A DNA stretch of 64,000 bases from Rhodocyclaceae bacterium (GTDB lineage Bacteria > Pseudomonadota > Gammaproteobacteria > Burkholderiales > Rhodocyclaceae): positions 11,070 through 75,069 of the forward strand of contig JADJEF010000005.1 of assembly GCA_016702335.1 (NCBI GenBank), given 5' to 3'. The notes under the pieces are model-generated. The model was not told where the DNA came from, did no database searches, and saw only the letters and a list, made by a program, of their open reading frames with translations. Each line of letters begins with the position of its first letter. The first letter of the stretch is position 1. A program made the translations under genes and the position numbers. Of the stretch, positions 1-8,351 are shown piece after piece.

Positions 1-175
1 TCTTCCCCGGCCGCCCCCCGGCCGCCTTCGACCCTCCACCCATGCCGCCCTTGGACGCGAACTTCCCATCCTTGTCGCGACGGTGCTTCCCCTCGCTGTA
101 TCGCCCCTTGCCCTCAAGTAGGTCGTGGGCGGTTGCGAATTCCGCCGAGGCCAGCGCAATGCTGTCTGTGCTCAT
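1..175 (-). CDS. Head-module protein, partial (cut by left edge)
   Basis: The first 58 codons of a gene that runs off the window. It starts at ATG (173-175), four bases after the stop of the gene upstream, with an AAGGGGAAG ribosome site inside that gene's end. The N-terminus carries KHRRDKDGKFASK followed by a Gly-rich stretch. The same motif occurs in the next two genes upstream, so this is probably a third head-associated protein of that set. Function is not recognisable from the part present. Confidence 0.7.
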   Translation of the reverse strand, partial: MSTDSIALASAEFATAHDLLEGKGRYSEGKHRRDKDGKFASKGGMGGGSKAAGGRPGK

Positions 176-176
176 G

Positions 177-833
177 TTATCTTCCCCTTCTGGCCGCGCG
201 AAGGGCCTCTAGCCGCGCCTCGAAGACCGAGGGCGAGGTTACGCGCGTCTTGGGTCGGCGGCCTCCGGTAGGTCCGGCCCGATGGCCGAGCTTGCGATTG
301 AGATACCCACCGATCTCGCCAGCGGCTCGCCTTGTGCCCGACCTGCCGAGGTAACCAGCCACCGCGCCGCCGTAATAAGTGGCGGTCCCCGTGAGTGCCC
401 CCTGCTGCTTCAACCCCAGGCGCTTTCCGATGGCGTTCCCGATGCTCCCGCCGCCCATGCCCATGACACGAGAGGTCGCGTAGCTGCCAACGAGAGAGCC
501 GACGAGCTGGCTTGTTTCCCCCATCCCGTGCTCCCTGGCAAACTGCGCGCCCCACTGAGCCCCCTTCCTCGCCCCGAACCCGGATGCCACGCCGCCGCCG
601 AGGTTGAAGAGGATGTTGCCGTCCTGCCCCTTCCCGCCACTCCCGACCTGTCCGATGGCGCGGCGCTTCCCTCCCACCCCTAGCAAGCGTCCGGCCGTCG
701 TGGCCGCCGCGCCGAGCTTAGAGGTAAACCTTCCGTTCCTGTCACGAGGATGCTTAGACGAACTAAAAGCCCCCCTTGCCTCCAGGATATCCGTAGATCG
801 ATCGAATCGCGTACTAAAGACTTCGATATTCAT
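177..833 (-). CDS. Glycine-rich head-module protein with KHPRD motif
   Basis: 218 residues, start ATG behind GGGAGAACGGC. Residues ~27-39 read KHPRDRNGRFTSK, a basic motif found in many phage minor head proteins. The rest is Gly/Ala/Arg-rich with helix- and glycine-zipper-like stretches (for example around GSLVGSYATSRVMGMGGG), which could insert into or cross a membrane. It sits between a JAMM-motif head protein and the cut gene at the edge, in the same transcription unit as portal and terminase. I infer an internal virion protein, perhaps ejected with the DNA, but no domain identifies it. Confidence 0.7.
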   Translation of the reverse strand: MNIEVFSTRFDRSTDILEARGAFSSSKHPRDRNGRFTSKLGAAATTAGRLLGVGGKRRAIGQVGSGGKGQDGNILFNLGGGVASGFGARKGAQWGAQFAREHGMGETSQLVGSLVGSYATSRVMGMGGGSIGNAIGKRLGLKQQGALTGTATYYGGAVAGYLGRSGTRRAAGEIGGYLNRKLGHRAGPTGGRRPKTRVTSPSVFEARLEALRAARRGR

Positions 834-845
834 GCCGTTCTCCCA

Positions 846-1934
846 TTACCAATCGTAGTGGCCATCCCCGCTAGTCACCGTTCCCGCCACTCGCCCGTAT
901 GCCTCGGCCTGCCTCTGGGCGATGGCGCGGACGATCCGGCTACGCTTCATGTCCGCCGCGACCCGCTTGCGCTCGGCGGCCTGCTTCTTGGCGAACGATC
1001 GCTGCATCTTGCCGACCTTCCGCCCTCCAGCATCACCGGTGCGCTTCACGACGTCGGCGATGACCCTATACGTCTGAGGCCCCTCGAAGTAGCGATCGTA
1101 GGCCCGAGTGGCCGCCTTTCTCGCGAGCGCACCGCCCACCCATGGCGCCGCCTTGGCGGCAAGCTCCCCGGCCGTCCTCTTCCTGGCGCTCAGCCCCGCA
1201 CCGCTTAGGTACACCTTATCATCAATCGCCTTGCCTGCCATCTGGCCCGCGAGCTGGCCAGCCCTTCCGGCGCCCCACCCCACGGCCATGCCGCCGAGCC
1301 GCGCCACCATGAGGTCCTGCTTTTCCTGTCCGGTCAGGCGATTCATAAAGTCGGTAGTGACCCTCTGGGAGGAGTCGCCTCTCGCCGACCCGCGAGAGAT
1401 GTCATTCCAAAGCCCGCCAGGGGTCTTATTCCCCATCTCCTGCCAATTTCCCCGGCGGTCAACCACTCTTAGAGACTTGCCCCGCCCAACCGAGTTGATG
1501 TCCGGCGGCGAGAACCAGGCGTAGTTGTCCTTCCCGCTGCCCCCTGGATGGTTGTGGGTGAAGCGATTCGCCCTCATGTTGGCCAGGAGATGTGGCCCAG
1601 GACCGACGGAATGCGAGTCACCACGGTTGATAGCCAGGAGCCTGTCGCCTCTGAACATCCCGAGCATCTCGCGATTGGACTGGGAGATGTACCGTTCCGT
1701 CGCCTCCATACGCTGGTCGGCCGGGAGGCGGTTGATCATCTTCTTGGCGAGGTGGCGCCCGTAGAGTCCGTGCTGACCCCCGAGGGCTCGCCCGGTGGCG
1801 TTCATAATGCTGGCGAATCGGCCCATCTTGTCGCGCGGATGCTTCCGCTCGTCAAACCCGCCGCGACCGCCCTTCGCCTCTCTAAGCTCCACTGAGGATG
1901 CGAATGCGATGCGGGCTTCTTCTACGGTTCTCAT
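846..1934 (-). CDS. Minor head protein with JAMM/MPN-like peptidase motif
   Basis: 362 residues; its ATG overlaps the portal stop (TAATG). It carries KHPRDKMGRFAS near residue 30. At about residues 125-143 it has FTHNHPGGSG then WFSPPDI, that is H-x-H-P followed ten residues later by S-x-x-D. This matches the zinc site of JAMM (MPN+) isopeptidase-like domains, which phages often attach to minor head (MuF-type) proteins. The C-terminal half is Ala/Gly-rich, then strongly basic and helical (Lys/Arg-rich from ~320). A likely role is a virion-associated peptidase or processing factor injected with DNA. The full glutamate of the JAMM site is not certain, so activity is inferred only. Confidence 0.7.
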   Translation of the reverse strand: MRTVEEARIAFASSVELREAKGGRGGFDERKHPRDKMGRFASIMNATGRALGGQHGLYGRHLAKKMINRLPADQRMEATERYISQSNREMLGMFRGDRLLAINRGDSHSVGPGPHLLANMRANRFTHNHPGGSGKDNYAWFSPPDINSVGRGKSLRVVDRRGNWQEMGNKTPGGLWNDISRGSARGDSSQRVTTDFMNRLTGQEKQDLMVARLGGMAVGWGAGRAGQLAGQMAGKAIDDKVYLSGAGLSARKRTAGELAAKAAPWVGGALARKAATRAYDRYFEGPQTYRVIADVVKRTGDAGGRKVGKMQRSFAKKQAAERKRVAADMKRSRIVRAIAQRQAEAYGRVAGTVTSGDGHYDW

Positions 1935-3607
1935 TATCTCATTACCCTTCTCTCACTACCATCCGGCCGCGCTCGCGCCGCCGGTCGCCCCGGAATACGT
2001 GGCGGCCTAGCCCCGGCGGGCGGCGACCCCGGCGGGCCACCCTCGTCCATTCCCCCGCCCTGTGCGGCCATGGCCTGCTGCTGCATGCCGAACATCTCCA
2101 TCTGCTTTACGTCGCGCTCGGCCTCTTCCTCGTCAATCTTCGCCTGCATGTCCGCGAGCTTGATGTCCATGCCCGTTGGCTTGAGGGCGAGCACGAGCAG
2201 CTCCTGCGCCGTCCCCTTGTCCACCAGGGACGCCTGCGTGGCTGCGATGAGGGCCGTCACGAGGGAGGCGAACGTCGTCGCCGTGGACGACATGTCGTTG
2301 ACGGAGAGGTCGGGCATCTGGACGACGAACGCCTTCGACGTGTCGAGGTCGGCGGGGAGCATGCCTCGCTTGACCGCCTGGTCGAGGGCGAAGCGCACGA
2401 GCATCGTGATGACGTTCTTGAACTCGTCCTGGAGGCTCGTGAGGTCCTTCAGCGTTGGACCGGTGAGGTTCTCGCCGTTGGCCCTGTTCGGGTCGTTATC
2501 GCGCCCGAACCACATCCCCGGCATGCCCTGGGACGTGGAGATGTAATTGATGAGGAGGTCACTCTCCTGCATCGCCTCGCCGCTACCAAGCTCCGGGCTG
2601 ACGGCCGTCCACTTCACCTTGTCGTTGTGAACCTGGAGGGACCCTGGGCGGGGCGTCTTGCCGTTCTTCTTGATCCAGTCGGCGATGCCCTTGTCATCCA
2701 TGTTGGCCAGCTCGACGCTCCAGACGAACGCCATGGCCATCGCCTGGCGCTCAAGCCTGTTCCACACGAACTGGTCGTAGGCGTCCAGCACATCCCCGAT
2801 GGCGAGAAGGTCCGATCGACCCCTCACCATGTCCGAGAGCGTGTTGGCCGCGAAGAAGAAGCAGTCACCGTCGAGGCGCTCGATGGCCGTAGGATCGTCC
2901 TCGTTCGGCTGCACCCTAACGGCCCGGAGCGGCTCACCCTCGCTGTCGCGCTCGTCGCGCTTGACGTTGATCGTGGTAACCTGCTCGATGTCGTCCTTCT
3001 CGGTGCGAACCTTGAGCACCATCTCGGGGCTTACGTAGGCCAGCCGAACCTTACCGTTGAACTCATTGACACCCACCCGGAGGAACAGCTCTCCGTACGC
3101 TCGCCACGAAGTACACCACTTCAGGAGGCGCTGTGGGAGATCGTTGCGCGCGTCGGTCCAGAAGCCGTCGATGACCTTCTGGATCGCCTCCTTGGACTTG
3201 TCGTCGTCGGCATGCGCCAGGACCTCCACGCCCTCCCCGAGGACGTAGTTCACCGCGCGCCGGATGACGCGGGCAGCCATGGGGTTGTTCGTCCACAGAT
3301 AGGCCGCCGTAGCCAGCATGCGATCATGCTTGTACTCCGGGAGGTCCTTCGGCTTCGCTCCCGAGAGGCGGCGCATGAACTGCGTGCCACCGGCATCCGA
3401 CGAGAGGCCGTAATCGGGATCGTCCTGCGACCCCTCTAGGATATCGCGAGAGGCGGCCTTGGGCGGCGACTCATCCAACGACGAATCGCGCCTGCCACGG
3501 TTTCTTTCTTCGATGGCGGCGCGGATCAGGGCGTTCTTCTGGTCGGAGTTGAGCGAAGACGGCTCACGGGAGGCTCGCTCCCGGAGCACGGAAATGTCGT
3601 ATGCCAT
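1934..3607 (-). CDS. Portal protein
   Basis: 557 residues, usual size for a siphovirus portal. It has the characteristic order: an early segment preceding 'NNPMAARVIRRAVNYVLGEG', the acidic-aromatic core around 'WRAYGELFLRVGV', then 'RGRSDLLAIGDVLDAYDQF' and a stem/crown segment near 'ISTSQGMPGMWFGRD', followed by a Gly/Met-rich tail. It forms the dodecameric ring at the capsid vertex through which TerL packages DNA. It lies downstream of terminase and upstream of minor head genes, the standard order. Start ATG behind GGGGATCAC, just after a hairpin. Confidence 0.93.
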   Translation of the reverse strand: MAYDISVLRERASREPSSLNSDQKNALIRAAIEERNRGRRDSSLDESPPKAASRDILEGSQDDPDYGLSSDAGGTQFMRRLSGAKPKDLPEYKHDRMLATAAYLWTNNPMAARVIRRAVNYVLGEGVEVLAHADDDKSKEAIQKVIDGFWTDARNDLPQRLLKWCTSWRAYGELFLRVGVNEFNGKVRLAYVSPEMVLKVRTEKDDIEQVTTINVKRDERDSEGEPLRAVRVQPNEDDPTAIERLDGDCFFFAANTLSDMVRGRSDLLAIGDVLDAYDQFVWNRLERQAMAMAFVWSVELANMDDKGIADWIKKNGKTPRPGSLQVHNDKVKWTAVSPELGSGEAMQESDLLINYISTSQGMPGMWFGRDNDPNRANGENLTGPTLKDLTSLQDEFKNVITMLVRFALDQAVKRGMLPADLDTSKAFVVQMPDLSVNDMSSTATTFASLVTALIAATQASLVDKGTAQELLVLALKPTGMDIKLADMQAKIDEEEAERDVKQMEMFGMQQQAMAAQGGGMDEGGPPGSPPAGARPPRIPGRPAARARPDGSERRVMR

Positions 3608-3623
3608 GTGATCCCCAAATCAA

Positions 3624-3652
3624 GACGGGCGGACCAATTCGGCCCGCCCGTC
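3624..3652 (-). terminator. Hairpin ahead of portal gene
   Basis: Arms gacgggcgg (3624-3632) and cccgcccgtc (3643-3652) form a GC-rich stem followed on the minus strand by TTGATTTG. It lies between a small gene and portal, 17 bases before the portal start. It may be a leaky terminator or an RNA processing site that sets portal dosage. The T-tract is short. Confidence 0.45.
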
Positions 3653-3714
3653 AGATGGTGCGGCGGGGCTTCCCGAGGGAAGAGTAGCTACGCAGCCCCG
3701 CGAACACGAAACCT

Positions 3715-3993
3715 CTACCTCAGGACGCGAAGCAACCCCGCGCCCCTGATGTTCATCGCTGTCAGCATGTCGGCCGCCGCCTCGTTCACCGCGATGATCT
3801 TCCCCGTGAGGCCGATCGAGAGATCGTGACGCGCCTCACCGGTGGGCCTCACCTCGCTATCGGTCGGCTCAGCGGAGAGGAGCTGGATGCCGAACACCGC
3901 CGTACGCCCGTCGGGCGCCATCGCCGTCAAGGCCACGTCGGTGAAGACGTCGAACTGACGGGGGTCGATTACTTGGACGACTTGGGCTTCCAT
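3715..3993 (-). CDS. Small protein between terminase and portal
   Basis: 92 residues, unknown. The start ATG lies inside the end of the upstream membrane-protein gene (25-nt overlap). The sequence alternates beta-strand-like stretches (FDVFTDVALTAMAPDG, TAVFGIQLLSAE) and ends in RVLR. It has no cysteine motif or membrane span. The position suggests a head-assembly or decoration role, but nothing in the sequence proves it. Confidence 0.6.
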   Translation of the reverse strand: MEAQVVQVIDPRQFDVFTDVALTAMAPDGRTAVFGIQLLSAEPTDSEVRPTGEARHDLSIGLTGKIIAVNEAAADMLTAMNIRGAGLLRVLR

Positions 3994-4301
3994 CCCCTAC
4001 CCCCGATCTGCACAGCGATGACGCCGAAGATCAGCACGCCCCACCATGGCTGTGCGGGCACGGCGATTTCAACCTGGCGCAGCGCGTAGATCGTCGCCCA
4101 TCCCACGCCGTAGATTATGACCGTCACCAGGGCCACCGCGAGGGCCTTGGGGAAGAGCGCGCTAAGCACCACGCCGAACGCCGCGCTGGCGGAGGGCTTG
4201 ATGACCTCTACCTTCTCCCCGTCCGGAGCCACGACACCAACCCCGCTGCTGGCCAGGAGCTGCCCGAGCAGCTCTGTGTTCACCTTCTGTCCCGTTGCCA
4301 T
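3969..4301 (-). CDS. Two-span membrane protein
   Basis: 110 residues with two hydrophobic segments: about residues 45-70 (ALAVALVTVIIYGVGWATIY) and 84-99 (WWGVLIFGVIAVQIG), ending in a basic tail KPKSSK. It follows terminase by eight bases and overlaps the next gene. A small two-span protein in this place could be a holin-like or superinfection protein. No family is recognised. Confidence 0.6.
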   Translation of the reverse strand: MATGQKVNTELLGQLLASSGVGVVAPDGEKVEVIKPSASAAFGVVLSALFPKALAVALVTVIIYGVGWATIYALRQVEIAVPAQPWWGVLIFGVIAVQIGGRGWKPKSSK

Positions 4302-4309
4302 ACGTCCTC

Positions 4310-5893
4310 CTATCGTCCACGAGGCGCATTGTAACCGTTGTCACGTGCGCGCAGGCGGTCACTTCCGCGAGTGGCATTATACACACTCTCCCTGAATCGT
4401 TCAACCCCCTCGGGGCCTCCCGGCCTCCCAGGGCGATCGACGCTCATCGCGGCAGCCATCTCGGTGCCGTACAGCACCGCCACGGCGATACCGGACGTGT
4501 CCACCCGGTCGTTGCGGATCGCCGTGGGGAACTCCAGATGCTCCTTGATCCACGCAGGCTTCCAGGCGGCAACCTTGGGCAGGCGAACCTTGAGGGCCTT
4601 GAACACCGGCACGGACGAGTCGGCGCGAGCTTCCTTCGATGTCGTCGCGAGGCGCCTCTGCGCCAGGTCGTCCGGGTCGGGGAACGCCACCACGGGGATC
4701 GACGTCGTCTTTTGGATCGTCTGGATGAGTGACTGCCCACTCGCCTTGTTCTCCACGACGAGGGTAGGCGTGATGCCCGTCATCTTGAGCGCCTTGTTCC
4801 ACTGAGAGATGGCGGCATCCACGAGGTCCTCATAGCCCACCTGCTCCGCCCAGTCGTCCAACACGAAGAGATCGGTGTTGTTCTTCCCCCACGTGTTGAT
4901 GGCGGAGTTGCTATTGGAGACACCCTCCTTGAAGGCCGCGTCCACCACGACGATCACGCGGCGAAGTCCGAGCCCCTCGATGTCGTTGGAGTCGTACTCG
5001 TTGACGAACCACGGCTTCTTGAAGACGAGGCCCTCCATGGCCGACGGCATCTGCTGGTAGAGCGCGCTCCACCCGCGAGGCCCAACCGCGCCCTCGATGC
5101 GCTCCCAGTCCGCGACCGAGTATCGTTCTGGCCACAGGCGCTCGCCAGGGAGCCTCCCTAGAGGGTCGCCAAACGGCACCCACTCGGGACGATCGGCTAC
5201 CCCGTACGAGATCGCCGGGATCGAGACGATGTCGTAGTGCTCTCCGCCGTCGAGCATCTCGTTGATCACCATGCCCGCCAGGTCGCCCTCGTGCCATCGC
5301 GTCATCAGGATGACGATGCGCCCGCCGGGCGCGAGGCGCGTATAGGCGACCTCGCGGAACCAGTTCCAGGCGTTTTCGCGGTAAGTGGGGCTGTCGGCCT
5401 GCTTGCGGTCCTTGACGGGGTCGTCAATCACGAGCAGCTTGGCGCCCTTGCCCGTAAGGGCACCGCCAACGCCCGCCGCGATCATCCCGCCTCGATGTCC
5501 CGCGATCCCCCACTGCTTGACCGTGGCCTCGCCCTTGCGCAGCTCAATGGGGAACGGGTAGTCCTCACTCCGCACGTCGGCACGCACGCCCTTGGACATG
5601 TCGTAGGCGAGGTCGGCGCCGTACGAGGCCACCATGACGCTGTCGTCGGGGTTGTTGCCCAGGAAGAACCCTGGCAGCGACAGGCTCACCAGGGTGCTCT
5701 TCGAGGTTCGCGGGGGCTGGAAGAGCAGAAGGCGCTTGCTATCCCCCAAGAGGACGCGGTCGAGCGCATCGGTCGTGACGAGGTGGTGCGCCGACCAGTC
5801 GAACCACGGGCGCATCGTCATCGTGTAGGAGAGGAAGTCGTCCTGGGCCGCAATGCGCGCGGCGGCGAGTTCCTCGGGGGATGGGATGGCCAT
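4310..5893 (-). CDS. terL: Terminase large subunit
   Basis: 527 residues. N-terminal packaging ATPase: Walker A LFQPPRTSKSTL (about 57-68), a PPR-x-x-KS variant typical of this family, and Walker B KLLVIDDPVKD (151-161). The C-terminal RNase-H-fold nuclease shows VVVDAAFKEG near residue 290 and VVENKASGQSL near 360. I choose the ATG at 5891-5893, whose A overlaps the stop of the small upstream gene (TAATG), with GGGAGATC upstream. A longer in-frame extension to 6046 exists but covers another real gene. TerL docks on the portal and pumps DNA into the prohead. Confidence 0.95.
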   Translation of the reverse strand: MAIPSPEELAAARIAAQDDFLSYTMTMRPWFDWSAHHLVTTDALDRVLLGDSKRLLLFQPPRTSKSTLVSLSLPGFFLGNNPDDSVMVASYGADLAYDMSKGVRADVRSEDYPFPIELRKGEATVKQWGIAGHRGGMIAAGVGGALTGKGAKLLVIDDPVKDRKQADSPTYRENAWNWFREVAYTRLAPGGRIVILMTRWHEGDLAGMVINEMLDGGEHYDIVSIPAISYGVADRPEWVPFGDPLGRLPGERLWPERYSVADWERIEGAVGPRGWSALYQQMPSAMEGLVFKKPWFVNEYDSNDIEGLGLRRVIVVVDAAFKEGVSNSNSAINTWGKNNTDLFVLDDWAEQVGYEDLVDAAISQWNKALKMTGITPTLVVENKASGQSLIQTIQKTTSIPVVAFPDPDDLAQRRLATTSKEARADSSVPVFKALKVRLPKVAAWKPAWIKEHLEFPTAIRNDRVDTSGIAVAVLYGTEMAAAMSVDRPGRPGGPEGVERFRESVYNATRGSDRLRARDNGYNAPRGR

Positions 5894-6063
5894 TAGATCG
5901 TGTTGATCTCCCTGATCCCAAGCCTTCCACACCTCTCGCATGCCCGAATCTGGGTTACGTAGAACCCAACGGGCCTCCCCTTGTCGGTGATGTTTCCACT
6001 CCTCACCCTCGCCCACACCGACCAGCGATGCAGCTTGAGCGCACATAGAAACTTACCCAACAT
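5893..6063 (-). CDS. Small Cys-containing protein upstream of terminase
   Basis: 56 residues, found by translating the stretch that a longer terminase frame would cover. It begins MLGKFLCALKLHRWSVWARV and contains CERCG at about 42-46. Short proteins of this kind, with a hydrophobic LGFHKW-like start, a Trp-rich centre and one C-x-x-C, are frequent in phage genomes. Its stop overlaps the terminase start (TAATG), indicating translational coupling. Function unknown; possibly a half zinc-binding site. Confidence 0.6.
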   Translation of the reverse strand: MLGKFLCALKLHRWSVWARVRSGNITDKGRPVGFYVTQIRACERCGRLGIREINTI

Positions 6064-6346
6064 CACTATCCTCCTCAGCCACCTTCCCCGTGAGCGTCAC
6101 GATCCGTACGACCTCGGGTGCTGGACCGTCGGGCGATAGCGTCCCACAGCGGATATAGTCCCACCCTCCGTCCACGAACACCGCTTCGCACGAGCATTCG
6201 CGGAAGTCGTGGCGGTGACGCGACCAGATGGCGTCACCGCACGAGGGGCAGCGTACGCCCGTGACGATCTCGGGAACGGGATCGGGGTCTCTCTCCGATC
6301 CCGTTTCGAGCCACTGTAGGTACCCCGCTGGGTTATGCGCCATCAT
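6053..6346 (-). CDS. Zinc-binding phage protein
   Basis: 97 residues from ATG behind GGGGGGTCGTG. Centre reads CPSCGDAIWSRHRHDFRECS then C, then VDGGWDYIRCG. This is a conserved phage family (C-x-x-C-G-D..S-R-x-R-H-D-F..C-x-C..V-D-G-G) with a predicted zinc site. It overlaps the next gene by 11 bases. Its function is unknown; the family is common near early or packaging genes. Confidence 0.75.
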   Translation of the reverse strand: MMAHNPAGYLQWLETGSERDPDPVPEIVTGVRCPSCGDAIWSRHRHDFRECSCEAVFVDGGWDYIRCGTLSPDGPAPEVVRIVTLTGKVAEEDSDVG

Positions 6347-6401
6347 CACGACCCCCCGTTCTCGTGCCACAGGCGCTCAACGACGGCAAACGTCGCCTCC
6401 C

Positions 6402-7871
6402 TCACCGTCGCTTCACGATCAGCAGTGGAAACGCCTGCCACCATGGCCACCGAGGCCGCCGCGTTCTCGTGGGGTGTGGGGAGGGCGTTGGACGTCGCGT
6501 TGGCGTTGCCGTCTTCACGCGGGTAGTCGTAGGGGAAGAAGTGGAAGTTGCCGTGGGCCGTCGAGTAGAGGTGGCCGTTGCGGGTAACGGAGTCGAGGTT
6601 GCCGTCGAGGTACTTGACGACGGCAGCACCAAGAAACTGGACAGGGCCGTCAGATTGGGCCTCCTCAATCCAGAAAGCCTCCCAGTCAACAGGACTCCCG
6701 TTCGGTTGATCAGCCCCAGTACGTCCGCCCATCCCACACCTCCAGATAGTGCGAGCGCCACTACCCCGGCCGCCACGGGCGCTGCCATCGAGGTGCCGCT
6801 CATGTTGCAATAGCGCGACGTGACGCACGTTGACATAATGCTCTCGCCGGGGGCACCGAGATCGGCGTTCACCCCCCAGTTCGTCCACGTCGTCCCGACC
6901 TCGCCGTCCTTCTTCGTCGCGGCGATGCCGATACACTCCGGGTAAGCGTTGGGGTACGTCGCAACGTTACTTCCGCTGTTCCCGGCGGCGCACGTGAAGA
7001 TCACCCCACGCTGCGTACCGTATTGTACAGCATCACGCATGACGGTGCCTAGCTCATCACCGCCGAGGCTGAGGTTGACGATCTTCGCCCCCCTATCCAC
7101 GGCGTAGACGATGCCCGAGGCGATCCACGAGTCGAAGCCGCTGCCCTCGGCGTCCAGCACCCTCACCGATAGGATGCCCGCGTCCGGCGCGATGCCCGCT
7201 CCGCCGATGCCGTTCCCATTGCGCGCCGCGACCGTCCCGGCGACGTGCGTCCCGTGGCCATTGGGATCACTGAGACTATTCTCGCCGGTGAAGTCCCTTC
7301 CGGCGGCCACGCAGGCCCCGGAGAGATCGGGGTGGCTGCACTGCACCCCTGTGTCCACCACGGCCACCACGACGCCCTTCCCGGTGACGCCGCGTGCCCA
7401 CGCTGCCTGCGAGCCAAGCTTGGCATGCGCCCACTGGGCATTGATCCCAGGGTCGGGCACGGCGAGCATGTCGCCGATTGGCGGGGTGAGGCGGATACGA
7501 CGGTCTGGGATCACAGTCCTCACGAAGGGTGCAGCCTCGATTGCACTCACGACGCCGTCAGGGTAGAGATCGCCCGTCGTGAAGACGAGGTAGCCAAGCT
7601 TCTCCAGCTCGGGGCGCTCAAGCAGGCGCGGTGGATTGCTCGACCCGCTGGCCATCGCGAACGAGCGCGTCATGTCGAGGATGCCGGGGATCGCCTCGGC
7701 CTGCCTCTTGGGGTCTACCTTCACCAGAAGCGTCCACTCGGTGATGCCAGTGAGAGGCTGGGCGATGCGGCGCGAGTTGTCGGAGCAACCGGCGAAGAGA
7801 TACACCGCGCAGAGGGCCGCGAAGGCGATCAGGATGGCTCGGGTGATTCGGGCGATGACTAGAGGCCGCAC
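6402..7871 (-). CDS. Subtilisin-like serine protease with lipoprotein signal
   Basis: 489 residues from a GTG start. The N-terminus is basic then hydrophobic and ends LFAGC (Cys29), a plausible lipobox, so the protein is likely anchored outside the cytoplasmic membrane. Residues ~45-128 look like an I9-type propeptide. The catalytic triad of family S8 is complete: Asp173 (AVVDTG), His206 (NGHGTHVAGT), Ser361 (SGTSMAAP), with oxyanion Asn298 (AAGNSG). After ~residue 405 comes a Ser/Thr/Pro-rich linker and a C-terminal WPWWQAFPLLIVKRR hydrophobic end. All catalytic residues are present, so activity is expected. Possible roles: processing exported proteins, shaving host surface proteins, or lysis. 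It overlaps the upstream gene by 13 bases; the weak GGATGG site makes the GTG start the least certain point. Confidence 0.88.
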   Translation of the reverse strand: MRPLVIARITRAILIAFAALCAVYLFAGCSDNSRRIAQPLTGITEWTLLVKVDPKRQAEAIPGILDMTRSFAMASGSSNPPRLLERPELEKLGYLVFTTGDLYPDGVVSAIEAAPFVRTVIPDRRIRLTPPIGDMLAVPDPGINAQWAHAKLGSQAAWARGVTGKGVVVAVVDTGVQCSHPDLSGACVAAGRDFTGENSLSDPNGHGTHVAGTVAARNGNGIGGAGIAPDAGILSVRVLDAEGSGFDSWIASGIVYAVDRGAKIVNLSLGGDELGTVMRDAVQYGTQRGVIFTCAAGNSGSNVATYPNAYPECIGIAATKKDGEVGTTWTNWGVNADLGAPGESIMSTCVTSRYCNMSGTSMAAPVAAGVVALALSGGVGWADVLGLINRTGVLLTGRLSGLRRPNLTALSSFLVLPSSSTSTATSTPLPATATSTRRPTATSTSSPTTTRVKTATPTRRPTPSPHPTRTRRPRWPWWQAFPLLIVKRR

Positions 7872-8167
7872 GATGCACCATCCGTGTAATCGCAAATCAC
7901 CTCGCGGCTCGCCCCCACGTCGTTGATGCCAGCGTGGATGACGAACTCCATCGCGCCTGAGGAGGCGAAGGCCCTCCATGTACCATTCGGCGGAGTGGTG
8001 TCCACGATGGCGTGCTCCGAGAGTACACAGACCCACGAGTTGTAGCCCTTCGTAACCAGCTCAGACTCCATGGCCCGGAGGTGCGCCTTGACTATCTCAA
8101 CGGCAGCAAGCCCGTCGGGATGCGTGAGCTTCTCCTTCGCCATCAGCGGTCCGGTGTGCGTCTTCAT
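7859..8167 (-). CDS. Hypothetical protein upstream of protease
   Basis: 102 residues from ATG behind GGGGATTGAAG. N-terminal helix (LAAVEIVKAHLRAMESEL) then strands with Trp and several Cys (WVCVLSEHAI, VICDYTDGASCGL). No recognised family. It overlaps the protease start, so the two are likely co-translated. Confidence 0.6.
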   Translation of the reverse strand: MKTHTGPLMAKEKLTHPDGLAAVEIVKAHLRAMESELVTKGYNSWVCVLSEHAIVDTTPPNGTWRAFASSGAMEFVIHAGINDVGASREVICDYTDGASCGL

Positions 8168-8351
8168 CTTCAATCCCCTTCATCCCTAGTAGCGCCCTGC
8201 GCGCCGAGGCTAGTCTCGTCTGCGCCTCTTCTAGCGCGGCATTCCAATGAACATCATCGCTCGTCGTGGTGCCGATGAGAAACCCTACGTGGGTGGCGGC
8301 GCCGATGACGCAAGCAACGGCGGCCTCTACCTGAGTACAATCTCGAACCAT
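8097..8351 (-). CDS. Small hypothetical protein
   Basis: 84 residues from ATG with an ideal GGAGGTGAGCGG site. It has an N-terminal hydrophobic stretch (VEAAVACVIGAATHVGFLIG) that may be a membrane span, followed by a helical polar part. Its last ~24 codons overlap the next gene in another frame. The strong ribosome site supports it; function unknown. Confidence 0.5.
   Translation of the reverse strand: MVRDCTQVEAAVACVIGAATHVGFLIGTTTSDDVHWNAALEEAQTRLASARRALLGMKGIEDEDAHRTADGEGEAHASRRACCR

Noticed and set aside
1898..3439. 513-codon plus-strand frame opposite the portal gene
   Set aside because: A GC-rich antisense shadow of the portal; Arg/His/Leu-rich and without family features.
4310..6046. 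Longer terminase start at 6046
   Set aside because: The extra 51 codons cover a separate 56-residue gene in another frame with its own C-x-x-C motif and a TAATG junction.
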